A stretch of 64,000 nt of DNA from Streptomyces sp. NBC_00341 (GCF_041435055.1 NZ_CP108002.1:7564001-7628000); one strand, 5' to 3'. Counted from the first letter of the stretch, positions 52,556 to 61,568 are shown. The notes: generated from the sequence alone by a model not told the origin. Numbers and translations are program-made.

Positions 52556-53320
52556 ATGCTGGACTACGACGACGAGGCGGCCGTCTACGACGCCACGCGC
52601 GGCGGCGTGCCGCGGGCCGAGGCCGCCGCCGCCGCGGTGCTCGGTCTGATCCCGCCCGGTGCCCGCTCGCTGCTCGACATCGGCTGCGGGACCGGGCTGG
52701 TCACCGAACGGATCGCCGCGGGACGGCCAGGTCTGCGGGTGTCCGGCACCGACGCCGCGTTCGGCATGGCCCGGGTCGCGAAGCAGCGCGTCGGCGGTGT
52801 GGCGCTCGCCGACGCACGCCGACTGCCGCTGCGGGACGGGGCCGTCGACGCGGTGACGGCGGTCTGGCTGCTGCACCTGCTGCGCGGCGACGGCGATGTC
52901 CGGGCCGTGGTGGCGCAGGCGGCGCGGGTGCTGCGGCCCGGCGGCGTGTTCGTCGCCACGGTCGACAAGGACGCCTCGCACGACGTGGCCGGCGACATCG
53001 ACGCGGCGTTCGCCCCGTACCTGGCGCCCTCCCCGTCCGACGCCACGGACCGGGTCATCGGGTACGGGGCCGAGTGCGGCCTCGACGTGGTGGGGAGCGC
53101 GGTCTTCCGGGGGCACGGGCAGGGCCGGACGCCGATGAGCGCGGCACGCGGAGTACGCCGCGGGTACTACGCCTCGCGCCTGGAACTGCCCGGGGCGGCG
53201 GCCGACCGGCTCATCGAGGCCCTGGCCGCGCTGCCCGGCCAGGACCGGTGCCGCGCGGAACCGGAGTACCGGCTGCTGGCGTTCCGTCGTGGGCCGGGAC
53301 CGGGGCCGGCCCGGGGGTGA
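52556..53320 (+). CDS. Class I SAM-dependent methyltransferase
   Basis: A 254-residue methyltransferase with the start DYDDEAAVYDATRGGVPRAE seen in UbiE-like enzymes, motif I LLDIGCGTGLVTERI, and ARVLRPGGVFVATVDKD as post-motif. TAGAGT lies 7 bases before ATG without a Shine-Dalgarno, so the message is probably leaderless. The 207 bases between it and the TetR gene contain no gene I can support. Substrate unknown. Confidence 0.85.
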   Translation: MLDYDDEAAVYDATRGGVPRAEAAAAAVLGLIPPGARSLLDIGCGTGLVTERIAAGRPGLRVSGTDAAFGMARVAKQRVGGVALADARRLPLRDGAVDAVTAVWLLHLLRGDGDVRAVVAQAARVLRPGGVFVATVDKDASHDVAGDIDAAFAPYLAPSPSDATDRVIGYGAECGLDVVGSAVFRGHGQGRTPMSAARGVRRGYYASRLELPGAAADRLIEALAALPGQDRCRAEPEYRLLAFRRGPGPGPARG

Positions 53321-53353
53321 CGCGGGCCCCGGCCGGACAGTGTCCGACGCCCC

Positions 53354-54220
53354 CTACGCGTCCCAGGCACCGCTCCGCGCGGCCTCTGCGGCGAAGGCGG
53401 TGAACGACGTCGCGTCACGCTCCAGGGCGTGCTTGACGCCCTCCGTGACCGTGGCGTTGTGCCCGTCCAGCAGCATCGCGAACAGCTCCGCCAGGAAGCC
53501 CGCTTCGGCCTCCGGCACGCCGAACTCGGCCAGCATCGCCGCGTACTGAGGGGCCGTCACGGCGAGGTAGCGTACCTCGCGGCCGCTCGCCCGGGTGATC
53601 TCCGCGGCCGCCTCAGCGAAGGTCAGCAGCCGGGGGCCGGTCAGTTCGTGCACCTGCCCCGCACCGCCGTCCCCGCACAGCGCCGCGACCACCACGTCGG
53701 CGAGGTCCCCGGCGTCCACGAACGGCTCGGCGGTGGAGCCGGCCGGGAACACCAGCTCGCCGCCCAGCACCCCATCGAGCAGCGCGCCCTCGCTGAAGTT
53801 CTGCGCGAAGAACGCCGAGCGCACCACGGTGAGTTCGGCATCCCCGGCCGCCGACCGCAGCGCCTCCTCCGCGACCACCGCCTGCGGTTCGCCCCGCCCC
53901 GACAGCAGCACGAGCCGCCGCACCCCGCAGCCCCGCGCGATCCGCCCGAAGGCCGCCATCGCCTCCGGTGCGCCGGGCGCCGCCAGATCGGGGTAGTACG
54001 CGATGTACGCCGCCTCCGCACCCCGCAGCGCCGCCTCCCAGCCCGACTCGTCCGCCCAGTCGAACACCACCTCGCCCCCGCGCGATCCGGCCCGCACCGG
54101 CACCCCGCGCGCCGCGAGCCGCTCCACCACCCGGCGGCCCGTCTTGCCCGTCCCACTCGTCACCAGCACCGGGCCGGCCGTACGCGATTGCTGCTGCTGC
54201 TTCGCCCTGTCGTTTGTCAT
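53354..54220 (-). CDS. NmrA-like NAD(P)-binding protein
   Basis: A 288-residue atypical short-chain dehydrogenase. The nucleotide motif is VLVTSGTGKTGRRVVERLAA (G-x-x-G-x-x-G), followed by LVLLSGRGE and VVRSAFFAQNFSEG, typical of the NmrA/quinone-oxidoreductase-2-like group. The catalytic Tyr-x3-Lys is absent, as is usual for this branch, which can act as redox sensors or reductases. A QQQQ stretch precedes the domain. It is divergent from the AraC gene, a common pairing in actinomycetes, so the AraC protein may regulate it. Confidence 0.85.
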   Translation of the reverse strand: MTNDRAKQQQQSRTAGPVLVTSGTGKTGRRVVERLAARGVPVRAGSRGGEVVFDWADESGWEAALRGAEAAYIAYYPDLAAPGAPEAMAAFGRIARGCGVRRLVLLSGRGEPQAVVAEEALRSAAGDAELTVVRSAFFAQNFSEGALLDGVLGGELVFPAGSTAEPFVDAGDLADVVVAALCGDGGAGQVHELTGPRLLTFAEAAAEITRASGREVRYLAVTAPQYAAMLAEFGVPEAEAGFLAELFAMLLDGHNATVTEGVKHALERDATSFTAFAAEAARSGAWDA

Positions 54221-54301
54221 GACCCAAGGCTCGCCGCGCAGCCCCGCCCCCTCCATCCCTCAGCCGCTCAGCTCCCTTCGTGAACGTCTACGCTGCTGCC
54301 C

Positions 54302-55327
54302 ATGGACGCACTTGCCGGACTTCTGGACGGGCCGCGGGCCAGAGGGGCCTTCCTGCTGCGGATGGTGATGGAACCGCCGTGGTCCGTACGGATCGAGGAC
54401 CGGGCCCCGCTCTGCCTGATGTCGATGACCGAGGGCGAGGCCTGGATCGTGCCCGCCGACGACGCCGAACCCGTACTGCTGCGCCCCGGCGACCTGGCCA
54501 TCGCGCGCGGCCCGGAACCGTACACCGTCGCGGACCGGCCCGGCACCCGGCCGCGGACCCGGATCGGTCCGGGCGGCGTCTGCACCACCCTGCGCGGCGA
54601 ACCGCTCGCCCAGTCCATGCACTTGGGCGTACGGACCTGGGGCAACGCCCCGGACGGCGAGGCGTCCATGCTCGTCGGCACCTACCTGCTCGACGGTGAG
54701 ATCAGCAGGCGCCTCCTGGACGCCCTGCCCGCCCTGATCCTCCTCCCCGGTGACGGTGACGGTGACGGTGACGGTGACGGTGACGGTGACGGCGTGGGCG
54801 TGGGCGACGGCCGCGGCAACCCGCTGCTGACCCTGCTCGACCGCGAGATCGCCAGGGACGAGCCGGGGCAGAGCGTGGTGCTGGACAGGCTGCTCGACCT
54901 GCTGCTGATCGACGCCCTGCGCACCTGGTTCTCCCGGCCAGGGGCCGAGGCCCCCGCCTGGTACAGAGCCATGGGCGACCCCGTCGTCGGACAGGCGCTG
55001 CGGCTGCTCCAGAACGAGCCGGCCCACCCCTGGACGGTCGCCGCGCTGGCCGACCGGACCGGAGTCTCCCGGGCCGGGCTCGCCCGCCGCTTCACCGAAC
55101 TGGTGGGGGAGCCCCCGATGGCGTACCTGACGGGCTGGCGCCTCGCCGTCGCGGCGGATCTGCTGCGGGAGACGGACGCGACGGTCGAGGCCGTTGCCCG
55201 GAAGGTCGGCTACAGCCAGGCGTTCGCCTTCAGCACCGCTTTCAAGCGGGTGCGCGGGGTCGGCCCGCAGGACTACCGGAACGGCCGGGACTTGCCGGAC
55301 CGGCAACAAAGTTTGCCCGTGACCTGA
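54302..55327 (+). CDS. AraC-family regulator with N-terminal cupin
   Basis: A 341-residue regulator. The cupin_6-type domain occupies residues 1-145 (MDALAGLLDGPRARGAFLLR, PGDLAIARGP), then a Gly-Asp repeat linker (about residues 150-163) and a pair of HTH motifs at the C-terminus (WTVAALADRTGVSRAGLARR; VEAVARKVGYSQAFAFSTAF). TACGCT (54289-54294) lies 7 bases before ATG, so leaderless. It is divergent from the NmrA-like gene. The ligand of the cupin is unknown. Confidence 0.9.
   Translation: MDALAGLLDGPRARGAFLLRMVMEPPWSVRIEDRAPLCLMSMTEGEAWIVPADDAEPVLLRPGDLAIARGPEPYTVADRPGTRPRTRIGPGGVCTTLRGEPLAQSMHLGVRTWGNAPDGEASMLVGTYLLDGEISRRLLDALPALILLPGDGDGDGDGDGDGDGVGVGDGRGNPLLTLLDREIARDEPGQSVVLDRLLDLLLIDALRTWFSRPGAEAPAWYRAMGDPVVGQALRLLQNEPAHPWTVAALADRTGVSRAGLARRFTELVGEPPMAYLTGWRLAVAADLLRETDATVEAVARKVGYSQAFAFSTAFKRVRGVGPQDYRNGRDLPDRQQSLPVT
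54749..54790 (+). repeat. Seven-copy GGTGAC tandem repeat
   Basis: Seven exact GGTGAC units encode a Gly-Asp repeat in the linker between the cupin and HTH domains of the AraC-like protein. Gain or loss of a unit keeps the frame and changes linker length. Confidence 0.9.
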
Positions 55328-55347
55328 TGTGTGGTGAGGCTGTCCCC

Positions 55348-56274
55348 ATGAGCAACGACACCGGTCACGGTCACCACCACGACAGCAGCCACGGGCACCG
55401 GCACGAGAGCGGCCATGCCCACCATCACGGCACCGATCTCGACTGGGACGCCATCGGCCCGCTGCTGGAGAAGGACGCCGAACTCAGCACCGGCCAGTAC
55501 ACGGAGGCCGCCCGCTGGATCGCCGGTCTGCCCGGCGCCCACGAGGTCCGCCGGGTCCTGGACATCGGCAGCGGACCGGGCGTCGTCGCCTGCCTGCTCG
55601 CCGAGGTGTTCCCGCAGGCCGAGGTCGTCGCCGTGGACGGCACCCCGGCCCTGCTGGAGCGCACCCGCGACCGCGCGAAGCGGCTCGGGCTCGGTGACCG
55701 CGTCACCACCCTGCACGCGGACCTGCCCGCCGAACTGGACCGCGCCGGGGAGGCGGACCTCATCTGGGCGGGCAACGCGCTGCACCACATGGGCGACCAG
55801 CGCGCCGCACTGGCCGGATTCGCCGGGCTGTTGCGTCCCGGCGGCACCGTCGCACTCGTCGAGGGCGGGCTGCAACCCCGCCATCTCCCGCGCGACATCG
55901 GCTTCGGCCGGCCCGGTCTGGAGGAGCGGCTCGACGTGATCCAGGCCGAGACCTTCGAGCAGATGCGGGCGGACCTGCCCGGCACCAAGCGGGAGACCGA
56001 GAACTGGGCCGCCCTCTTCACCGCGGTGGGCCTCGACCCGCACGGCACCCGGAGCTTCCTGCTCGACCTGCCCGCGCCCCTCACCGACGTGGCACGGAAT
56101 CACGTCATCGACAACTTCACCCGCCGCCGCGAGACCCTGGGCGAGCGGCTGGACGCCGAGGACAACGCGCTGCTCGACCGGCTGACCGACCCCGAGGACC
56201 CGGCCGGACTGCACCGGCGCACCGACACCTTCCTGCTGCTGGCCCGGACGTTCCACCTCGGCCGCAAGGCCTGA
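55348..56274 (+). CDS. SAM-dependent methyltransferase with His-rich N-terminal tail
   Basis: A 308-residue methyltransferase. The first 30 residues carry clustered histidines (HGHHHDSSHGHRHESGHAHH) that look like a metal-binding tail; the catalytic domain follows with motif I VLDIGSGPGVVACLLAEVF, AVDGT, the LIWAGNALHHMGD block and GLLRPGGTVALVEGG. It acts on an unknown small molecule. The gene starts 20 bases after the AraC gene stops, so cotranscription is possible, and it ends at a strong bidirectional terminator. Confidence 0.83.
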   Translation: MSNDTGHGHHHDSSHGHRHESGHAHHHGTDLDWDAIGPLLEKDAELSTGQYTEAARWIAGLPGAHEVRRVLDIGSGPGVVACLLAEVFPQAEVVAVDGTPALLERTRDRAKRLGLGDRVTTLHADLPAELDRAGEADLIWAGNALHHMGDQRAALAGFAGLLRPGGTVALVEGGLQPRHLPRDIGFGRPGLEERLDVIQAETFEQMRADLPGTKRETENWAALFTAVGLDPHGTRSFLLDLPAPLTDVARNHVIDNFTRRRETLGERLDAEDNALLDRLTDPEDPAGLHRRTDTFLLLARTFHLGRKA

Positions 56275-56311
56275 GCGCGACAAGGCTCGGCCGCAGGGCC
56301 TGAGCACGACG

Positions 56312-56342
56312 AAGGGAGTCCGCCGGACCGGCGGACTCCCTT
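56312..56342. terminator. Bidirectional rho-independent terminator
   Basis: AAGGGAGTCCGCCG-GAC-CGGCGGACTCCCTT: a perfect 14-bp stem with a 3-base loop followed by T residues on the plus strand, and A residues at the other side giving T residues on the minus strand. It separates the convergent methyltransferase and aldo-keto reductase genes. Confidence 0.9.
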
Positions 56343-56384
56343 TCTGTGACGTCAGTGGCGGGACGTCACCGCTGGCCTTCCGGC

Positions 56385-57221
56385 TCAGGCGCCGAGGTTG
56401 AACTCACCCGGGTGCGAGCCGAGCCGCTTGCCCTCGTCCAGTGCCGCGAACGCGGCCAGGTCGTCCTCGTCCAGCTCGAAGCCGAACACATCGATGTTCT
56501 CCGCGATCCGCGACGGGGTCACGGACTTCGGGATCACCACATGGCCGGTCTGGAGGTGCCAGCGGAGCACCGCCTGAGCGGGCGTGCGGCCGTGCTTCCG
56601 CGCGACCGCGACCACCGTCGGGACCTCCAGGAGGCCCTTGCCCGAGCCCAGCGGCGACCAGGCCTCGGTCAGGATGCCGTGCTTGGCGTGCAGCGCGCGG
56701 GACTCGGCCTGCTGGAGCTGCGGGTGCAGCTCGATCTGGTTGAGCGCGGGTACGACCGAGGTCTCGCCGAGCAGCCGCTCCAGGTGCTCGGGGAGGAAGT
56801 TCGACACGCCGATGGCCTTCGCGCGGCCGTCCGCGTAGATCTTCTCGAACGCCCGGTAGGTGTCCACGTACGCGTCCTTGGCGGGAACCGGCCAGTGGAT
56901 CAGGTACAGGTCGACGTAGTCGAGACCGAGCTTGTCCAGCGAGGCGTCGAACGCGCGCAGCGTCGAGTCGTAGCCCTGCTCGCTGTTCCACAGCTTGGTG
57001 GTCACGAAGAGCTCGTCGCGGGCGATACCGGAGGCGGCGATGGCCTTGCCGGTGCCCCCCTCGTTCCGGTAGATCGCGGCGGTGTCGATGCTGCGGTACC
57101 CGGACTCGATGGCTGTGGCGACCGCCTTCGCGGCCTCGTCGTCCGGCACCTGCCAGACTCCGAAACCGAGCTGGGGCATCTCGACGCCGTTGTTGAGGGT
57201 GAGGGAGGGGACCTGGCTCAC
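56385..57221 (-). CDS. Aldo/keto reductase, AKR5 (2,5-diketo-D-gluconate reductase-like)
   Basis: A 278-residue NADPH-dependent reductase: SIDTAAIYRNE (Asp and Tyr), VTTKLWN (Lys), LIHWPVPAK (His), and VIPKSVTPSRIAENIDVFGF (the cofactor clamp). Function as for the paralogous gene at 18273: reduction of diketogluconate or other aldehydes. GTG 57221 has AAGGA 9 bases upstream; the open frame extends to 57284 but lacks a better site. It converges on the His-tailed methyltransferase at the terminator. Confidence 0.9.
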   Translation of the reverse strand: MSQVPSLTLNNGVEMPQLGFGVWQVPDDEAAKAVATAIESGYRSIDTAAIYRNEGGTGKAIAASGIARDELFVTTKLWNSEQGYDSTLRAFDASLDKLGLDYVDLYLIHWPVPAKDAYVDTYRAFEKIYADGRAKAIGVSNFLPEHLERLLGETSVVPALNQIELHPQLQQAESRALHAKHGILTEAWSPLGSGKGLLEVPTVVAVARKHGRTPAQAVLRWHLQTGHVVIPKSVTPSRIAENIDVFGFELDEDDLAAFAALDEGKRLGSHPGEFNLGA

Positions 57222-57308
57222 GAGCGGTCGATCCTTACGTTGGGGGGTGGGACTCGAAGCTTCAACGATCAAGACGGCCCGCACATTCCCGTCCGCGGAC
57301 GCATTCTT

Positions 57309-57401
57309 CCCGGCTCAGCGGTACGGCCAGTGCCCGGCTCAGCGGTACGGCCTCTTCCCGGCTCAGCAGTACGGCTTCTCCCCGCGCTCAGCGGTACAGC
57401 G
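57309..57401. repeat. Four-copy tandem repeat of the acyl-CoA ligase 3' end
   Basis: CCCGGCTCAGCGGTACGGCC recurs at 57309, 57333 and (two changes) 57358, and a fourth, partial copy at 57383 is the last codons and stop of the ligase gene (CTG TAC CGC TGA on the minus strand). Period 24-25 bases. The copies downstream of the stop are untranslated. Confidence 0.85.
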
Positions 57402-59211
57402 CGTCCACCTCGGCCGCGTACGCCGTCTCGATCGCCTTGCGCTTCAGCTTCAGCGACGGGGTCAGCAGCCCGTGCTCCTCGGTGAACTGGTGGGCCAGAA
57501 TCCGGAACGTCCGGATCGACTCGGCCTGTGAGACCGCCGTGTTCGCGGCCACCACCGCCCGCCGGACCTCCATCTCCAGATCCGGGTCCCGCACCAGTTC
57601 GCCCGGTGACAGCCGCTGCCGGCCCTGCATGGCGAGCCAGTGCTCCACCGACTCCTGGTCCACGGTGACCAGGGCCGCGATGTACGGCCGGTCGTTGCCG
57701 ACCACGATGCACTGCGCCACCAGCGGATGCGCCCGCACCCGCTCCTCCAGACCGGCCGGCGAGACGCTCTTGCCGCCGGACGTCACCAGGATCTCCTTCT
57801 TGCGCCCGGTGATCGTCAGATAGCCGTCCTCGTCCAGCGCGCCCAGGTCCCCGGTGGCCAGCCAGCCGTCGTTCAGCACCGCGTCGGTGGACTTCGGGTC
57901 GCCCAGGTACCCGGAGAACACATTGCGGCCGTACACCCAGATCTCGCCGTCGGCCGCGATGTGCACCGTGGTGCCGGGGATCGGCTGCCCGACCGTGCCG
58001 TACCGGGTGCGCTCCGGCGGATTGGCGGTGGCCGCCGCGGTCGTCTCGGTCAGCCCGTACCCCTCGTACACCGTGACACCGGCCCCCGCGAAGAACAGCC
58101 CGAGCTGCCGCTCCATCCCCGAGCCGCCGGACATGGCGTGCCGGATCCGGCCGCCCATCGCCTCGCGCACCTTCTTGTACACGACCTTGTCGAAGAACTG
58201 GTGCTGCATCCGCAGCCCGGCGGACGGGCCGGGACCGGTCCCGAACGCTCGCGCCTCCATCGCCTCCGCGTACTTCACCGCGATGTCCACGGCCTTGTCG
58301 AAAGGGCCCAGCCTGCCCTCCGTCTCGGCCTTGCGGCGGGCCCCGTTGAAGACCTTCTCGAAGATGTACGGCACCGCCAGGATGAACGTGGGGCGGAACG
58401 TCACCAGGTCCGGCATCAGCGCCTTCGCCGACAGCTCCGGCTGGTGGCCCAGCTTCACCCGGCCCCGGATCGCCGTGACCTCCACCATCCGCCCGAAGAC
58501 GTGCGCCAGCGGCAGGAAGAGCAGGGTCGAGGCCTCGTCGCCCGGCCGGGAGTGGAAGACCGACTCCCACCGCGATGCCATCGTCTCCGTCTCGAACATG
58601 AAGTTGGCGTGCGTGATCACACAGCCCTTGGGCCGCCCCGTCGTGCCCGACGTGTAGATGACGGTCGCGACCGAGTCGGGCGTCACGGCACGCCGGTGCC
58701 GGTGCACCACCTCGTCCTCGACATGGGCGCCCGCGGCGACCAGCTCGGACACCGCGTCGGTGTCCAGCTGCCACAGCCGCTTCAACTGGGGCAGCTGGTC
58801 GATGACCGAGGCGACCGTCATCGCGTGGTCCTCGTGCTCGACCATCACCGCAGAGACCTCGGCGTCGTGGAGCATCCACAGGACCTGCTCGGCCGAGGAC
58901 GTCGGATAGACCGGAACGGACTGCGCGCCGACCGCCCACAGTGCGAAGTCGAAGAGCGTCCACTCGTAGCGCGTGCGCGACATCAGGGCGACCCGGTCCC
59001 CGAACCGCACGCCGTGCGCGATCAGTCCCTTGGCCAGTGCGAGCACCTCGTCGCGGAACGTGCCGGAGGTGACATCGAGCCACTTCCCGGACGCGTCCTT
59101 GCGGCCGAGGGCGATCCGGTGCGGATCCTCCTCGGCGTAGTCGAAAACCACATCAGCGAGCCCGCCCACGTGGGGCGCGGCCGCCATGGGTGGGACAGTG
59201 AACTCGCGCAA
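57388..59211 (-). CDS. Long-chain fatty-acyl-CoA/AMP-dependent synthetase
   Basis: A 607-residue AMP-forming ligase. The P-loop-like motif IYTSGTTGRPKGCVITHANF, the FLPLAHVFGRMVE block, EGYGLTET, WLATGDLGALDEDGYLTITG and RKKEILVTSGGKSVSP define the long-chain acyl-CoA synthetase (FadD15-like) group. It activates fatty acids to acyl-adenylates and acyl-CoA. The best start is TTG 59211 with AGGAG seven bases upstream; no ATG lies nearby except internal Met. The 3' end is duplicated downstream as a tandem repeat (57309-57401). Confidence 0.92.
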   Translation of the reverse strand: MREFTVPPMAAAPHVGGLADVVFDYAEEDPHRIALGRKDASGKWLDVTSGTFRDEVLALAKGLIAHGVRFGDRVALMSRTRYEWTLFDFALWAVGAQSVPVYPTSSAEQVLWMLHDAEVSAVMVEHEDHAMTVASVIDQLPQLKRLWQLDTDAVSELVAAGAHVEDEVVHRHRRAVTPDSVATVIYTSGTTGRPKGCVITHANFMFETETMASRWESVFHSRPGDEASTLLFLPLAHVFGRMVEVTAIRGRVKLGHQPELSAKALMPDLVTFRPTFILAVPYIFEKVFNGARRKAETEGRLGPFDKAVDIAVKYAEAMEARAFGTGPGPSAGLRMQHQFFDKVVYKKVREAMGGRIRHAMSGGSGMERQLGLFFAGAGVTVYEGYGLTETTAAATANPPERTRYGTVGQPIPGTTVHIAADGEIWVYGRNVFSGYLGDPKSTDAVLNDGWLATGDLGALDEDGYLTITGRKKEILVTSGGKSVSPAGLEERVRAHPLVAQCIVVGNDRPYIAALVTVDQESVEHWLAMQGRQRLSPGELVRDPDLEMEVRRAVVAANTAVSQAESIRTFRILAHQFTEEHGLLTPSLKLKRKAIETAYAAEVDALYR

Positions 59212-59520
59212 TGACCTGCTCCTTGTGGCGCTCCGCACAGCGCCGTGACGCTACCCCACCGGACGCTGCCGCGGGAGAGCCCGCAACAACCGGTGAAACA
59301 TGGCGTCTGCACTGGTCAGGGGCTGAAATCCGGCCAGATGGGCAAGGCTCGGGCGCGCTTCCGACCAAGGAGTAAGTGGCTCGCGCGGGAATCTCCACCG
59401 AATCTGTACGCCGCGATCACTGCCGTTCCGTGCGGATACGGGGGTTTGGTCCGCAGCTGCCGGGCCTGACCGGGTTGGGCCGCCCCGGCCCGGACCGCGG
59501 CGTCCCGTTGATTGTCCCCC
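59212..59520. other. 309-bp intergenic region
   Basis: Contains the Shine-Dalgarno and presumably the promoter of the acyl-CoA ligase on its left side. I find no gene: a 74-codon plus frame at 59245 lacks Shine-Dalgarno and family features. No repeat or RNA gene was seen. Confidence 0.5.
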
Positions 59521-60405
59521 TCAAGGCCGCCCCGCAACCCCCGGCGGACGGATCAGCCGCTCGCCGCCCGCCAGGATCGCCGCCGCGAGCGCGTCCGCCG
59601 CCTTCTGCGCACCGTCCCGGCGGCGGCCGTGCAGCAGGACGAAGTCCACCTCGCCCAGATCCGGCAGTCCCGCTCTGGCCGGCAGCGGGACCAGGCCGGG
59701 CGGGACCAGACCCCGGCTGTGCGCCATCACGCCGAGCCCCGCGTGGGCGGCGGCGGTCAGCCCGCTGAGGCTGCCGCTGGTGCACGCCACCCGCCAGGAA
59801 CGGCCCGCGCCCTCCAGCACCTCGAGGGCGCGGGCCCGGGTGATGGCCGGCGGCGGGAAGAGGACGAGCGGCACCGGCCGGTCCGGGTCGATCCGCAGCG
59901 TCGGCGCACCGATCCAGGTCAGCGCGTCCTGCCAGACCAGCTCCCCGTGCGTGTCACCGGTGCGCCGCTTGGCCAGCACCAGATCGAGCCGGCCGGCCGC
60001 CAGCTGCTGGTGCAGTGTCCCCGACAGCTCCACGGTGAGCTCCAGCTCGACCTCGGGATGGTCGTGGCGGAACGCCTGGAGGATCTCCGGCAGCCGCGTC
60101 AGCACGAAGTCCTCCGAGGCCCCGAACCGCAGTCGGCCGCGCAGCCGGGTGCCGGTGAAGAACGCCGACGCCCGCTCGTGGGCCTCCAGGATCGTCCGGG
60201 CGAAACCCAGCATCGCCTCACCGTCCACGGTGAGGTCGACCCGGTGCGTGTCACGGGTGAACAGCTGCCGTCCGGTCGCCTCCTCCAGCCGCCGCACGTG
60301 CTGGCTCACCGTGGACTGCCGCACCCCGAGCCGGCGGGCGGCCCGGGTGAAGCTCAGCGTCTGGGCGACCGCGAGAAACGTACGCAACTGCGCGGGTTCG
60401 TACAT
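59521..60405 (-). CDS. LysR-family transcriptional regulator
   Basis: A 294-residue LysR protein with a canonical HTH (QLRTFLAVAQTLSFTRAARR, LGVRQSTVSQHVRRLEE) and effector domain. TAACGT lies 7 bases before ATG 60405 with no Shine-Dalgarno, so the transcript is probably leaderless. It is divergent from the SBF-type transporter gene over 134 bases, a frequent pair in Streptomyces, and most likely regulates it. Confidence 0.9.
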   Translation of the reverse strand: MYEPAQLRTFLAVAQTLSFTRAARRLGVRQSTVSQHVRRLEEATGRQLFTRDTHRVDLTVDGEAMLGFARTILEAHERASAFFTGTRLRGRLRFGASEDFVLTRLPEILQAFRHDHPEVELELTVELSGTLHQQLAAGRLDLVLAKRRTGDTHGELVWQDALTWIGAPTLRIDPDRPVPLVLFPPPAITRARALEVLEGAGRSWRVACTSGSLSGLTAAAHAGLGVMAHSRGLVPPGLVPLPARAGLPDLGEVDFVLLHGRRRDGAQKAADALAAAILAGGERLIRPPGVAGRP

Positions 60406-60539
60406 GCCCGCCACGTTATCGCGAGACACGATCACAGTCAGAGCGGTATACGGGATTCCCGATGTCGGCGGGCAGGGGCACGATGGCTACGGGACAGCCC
60501 CTGGGGCAAGGCCCCTGAACGAGAGAACACGTGGAGCAC

Positions 60540-61568
60540 ATGAGCCGCCGCAAGCCGAAGCTGCCGTCCTGGCTGCCGCTCGACCCGTACATCCTGGCGC
60601 TGATCGGCACCGTCGTCCTCGCGGCGCTGCTGCCGGCCTCCGGCGCGGCCGCCGAGGTCGCGGGCGGGGCCTCCACCGGCGCGGTCGCCTTCCTCTTCTT
60701 CCTCTACGGCGCACGGCTCTCCACCGCCCAGGCGCTCGACGGCGTCCGGCACTGGCGGCTCCACCTCACCGTCCTGGCCTGCACGTTCGTCGCGTTCCCG
60801 CTGCTGGGGCTGGCGAGCGAGGGGCTGGTCCCGTATGTACTGACGCCCCAGCTCCAGAGCGGCTTCCTCTTCCTCTGCCTGGTCCCCTCGACCATCCAGT
60901 CGTCGATCGCCTTCACCTCGATCGCCCGGGGCAACGTGCCCGCAGCGATCTGCGCGGGCTCCTTCTCCTCGATCGCCGGAATCTTCGTCACCCCGCTGCT
61001 CGCGGCGGCGCTGCTCGGCAACAGCGGGGGCGGATTCTCCGGGGACGCGCTGCTGAAGATCGGCGTCCAGCTGCTGCTGCCGTTCGTCGCGGGACAGCTG
61101 CTGCGCCGCTGGATCGGCGGCTTCATCGCCCGGCACAAGAAGATCCTCGGCCTGGTCGACCGGGGCTCGATCCTGCTCGTCGTCTACACCGCGTTCAGCG
61201 AGGGCATGGTCGCGGGCATCTGGCACCAGGTCACCCCGGCCCGGCTCGGGGCGCTGCTCGGCGCCGAGGCGGTGCTGCTCGCACTGATGCTCACGCTGAG
61301 CTGGTACGGGGCCAAGCGGCTCGGCTTCGGCCGGGAGGACCGCATCGCCATCCAGTTCGCCGGCTCGAAGAAGAGCCTGGCCTCCGGCCTGCCCATGGCC
61401 AGCGTCCTGTTCGGCGCGCAGGCGAGCCTGGCCGTGCTGCCGCTGATGCTCTTCCACCAGACGCAGCTCATGGTGTGCGCGGTGCTCGCGAAGCGGCGCG
61501 CCCGTGACCTGCGGGAGACGGCCACGGACGGCGAGGCGCTGACGGCGGCGCCCGTCACCGTGACCTGA
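60540..61568 (+). CDS. SBF-like (bile acid:sodium symporter family) transporter
   Basis: A 342-residue membrane protein with about ten hydrophobic helices. The GAVAFLFFLYGARLSTAQAL segment, LVPSTIQSSIAFTSIARGN and AIQFAGSKKSLASGLPMA are typical of the SBF-like family (PF13593 type), sodium-dependent carriers of organic anions such as bile-acid-like or keto acids. ATG 60540 follows GGAG; GTG 60531 is an alternative. It is divergent from the LysR gene and ends at a strong hairpin. Confidence 0.87.
   Translation: MSRRKPKLPSWLPLDPYILALIGTVVLAALLPASGAAAEVAGGASTGAVAFLFFLYGARLSTAQALDGVRHWRLHLTVLACTFVAFPLLGLASEGLVPYVLTPQLQSGFLFLCLVPSTIQSSIAFTSIARGNVPAAICAGSFSSIAGIFVTPLLAAALLGNSGGGFSGDALLKIGVQLLLPFVAGQLLRRWIGGFIARHKKILGLVDRGSILLVVYTAFSEGMVAGIWHQVTPARLGALLGAEAVLLALMLTLSWYGAKRLGFGREDRIAIQFAGSKKSLASGLPMASVLFGAQASLAVLPLMLFHQTQLMVCAVLAKRRARDLRETATDGEALTAAPVTVT

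Noticed and set aside
52341..52649. Short frame beginning near 52437 (MGFFGKSPGGSGLAA) upstream of the methyltransferase
   Set aside because: It overlaps the methyltransferase start, has no homology I recognise, and looks like noncoding GC-rich sequence.
59245..59469. 74-codon plus-strand frame between the acyl-CoA ligase and LysR genes
   Set aside because: No Shine-Dalgarno, no recognisable motif and no support from composition.
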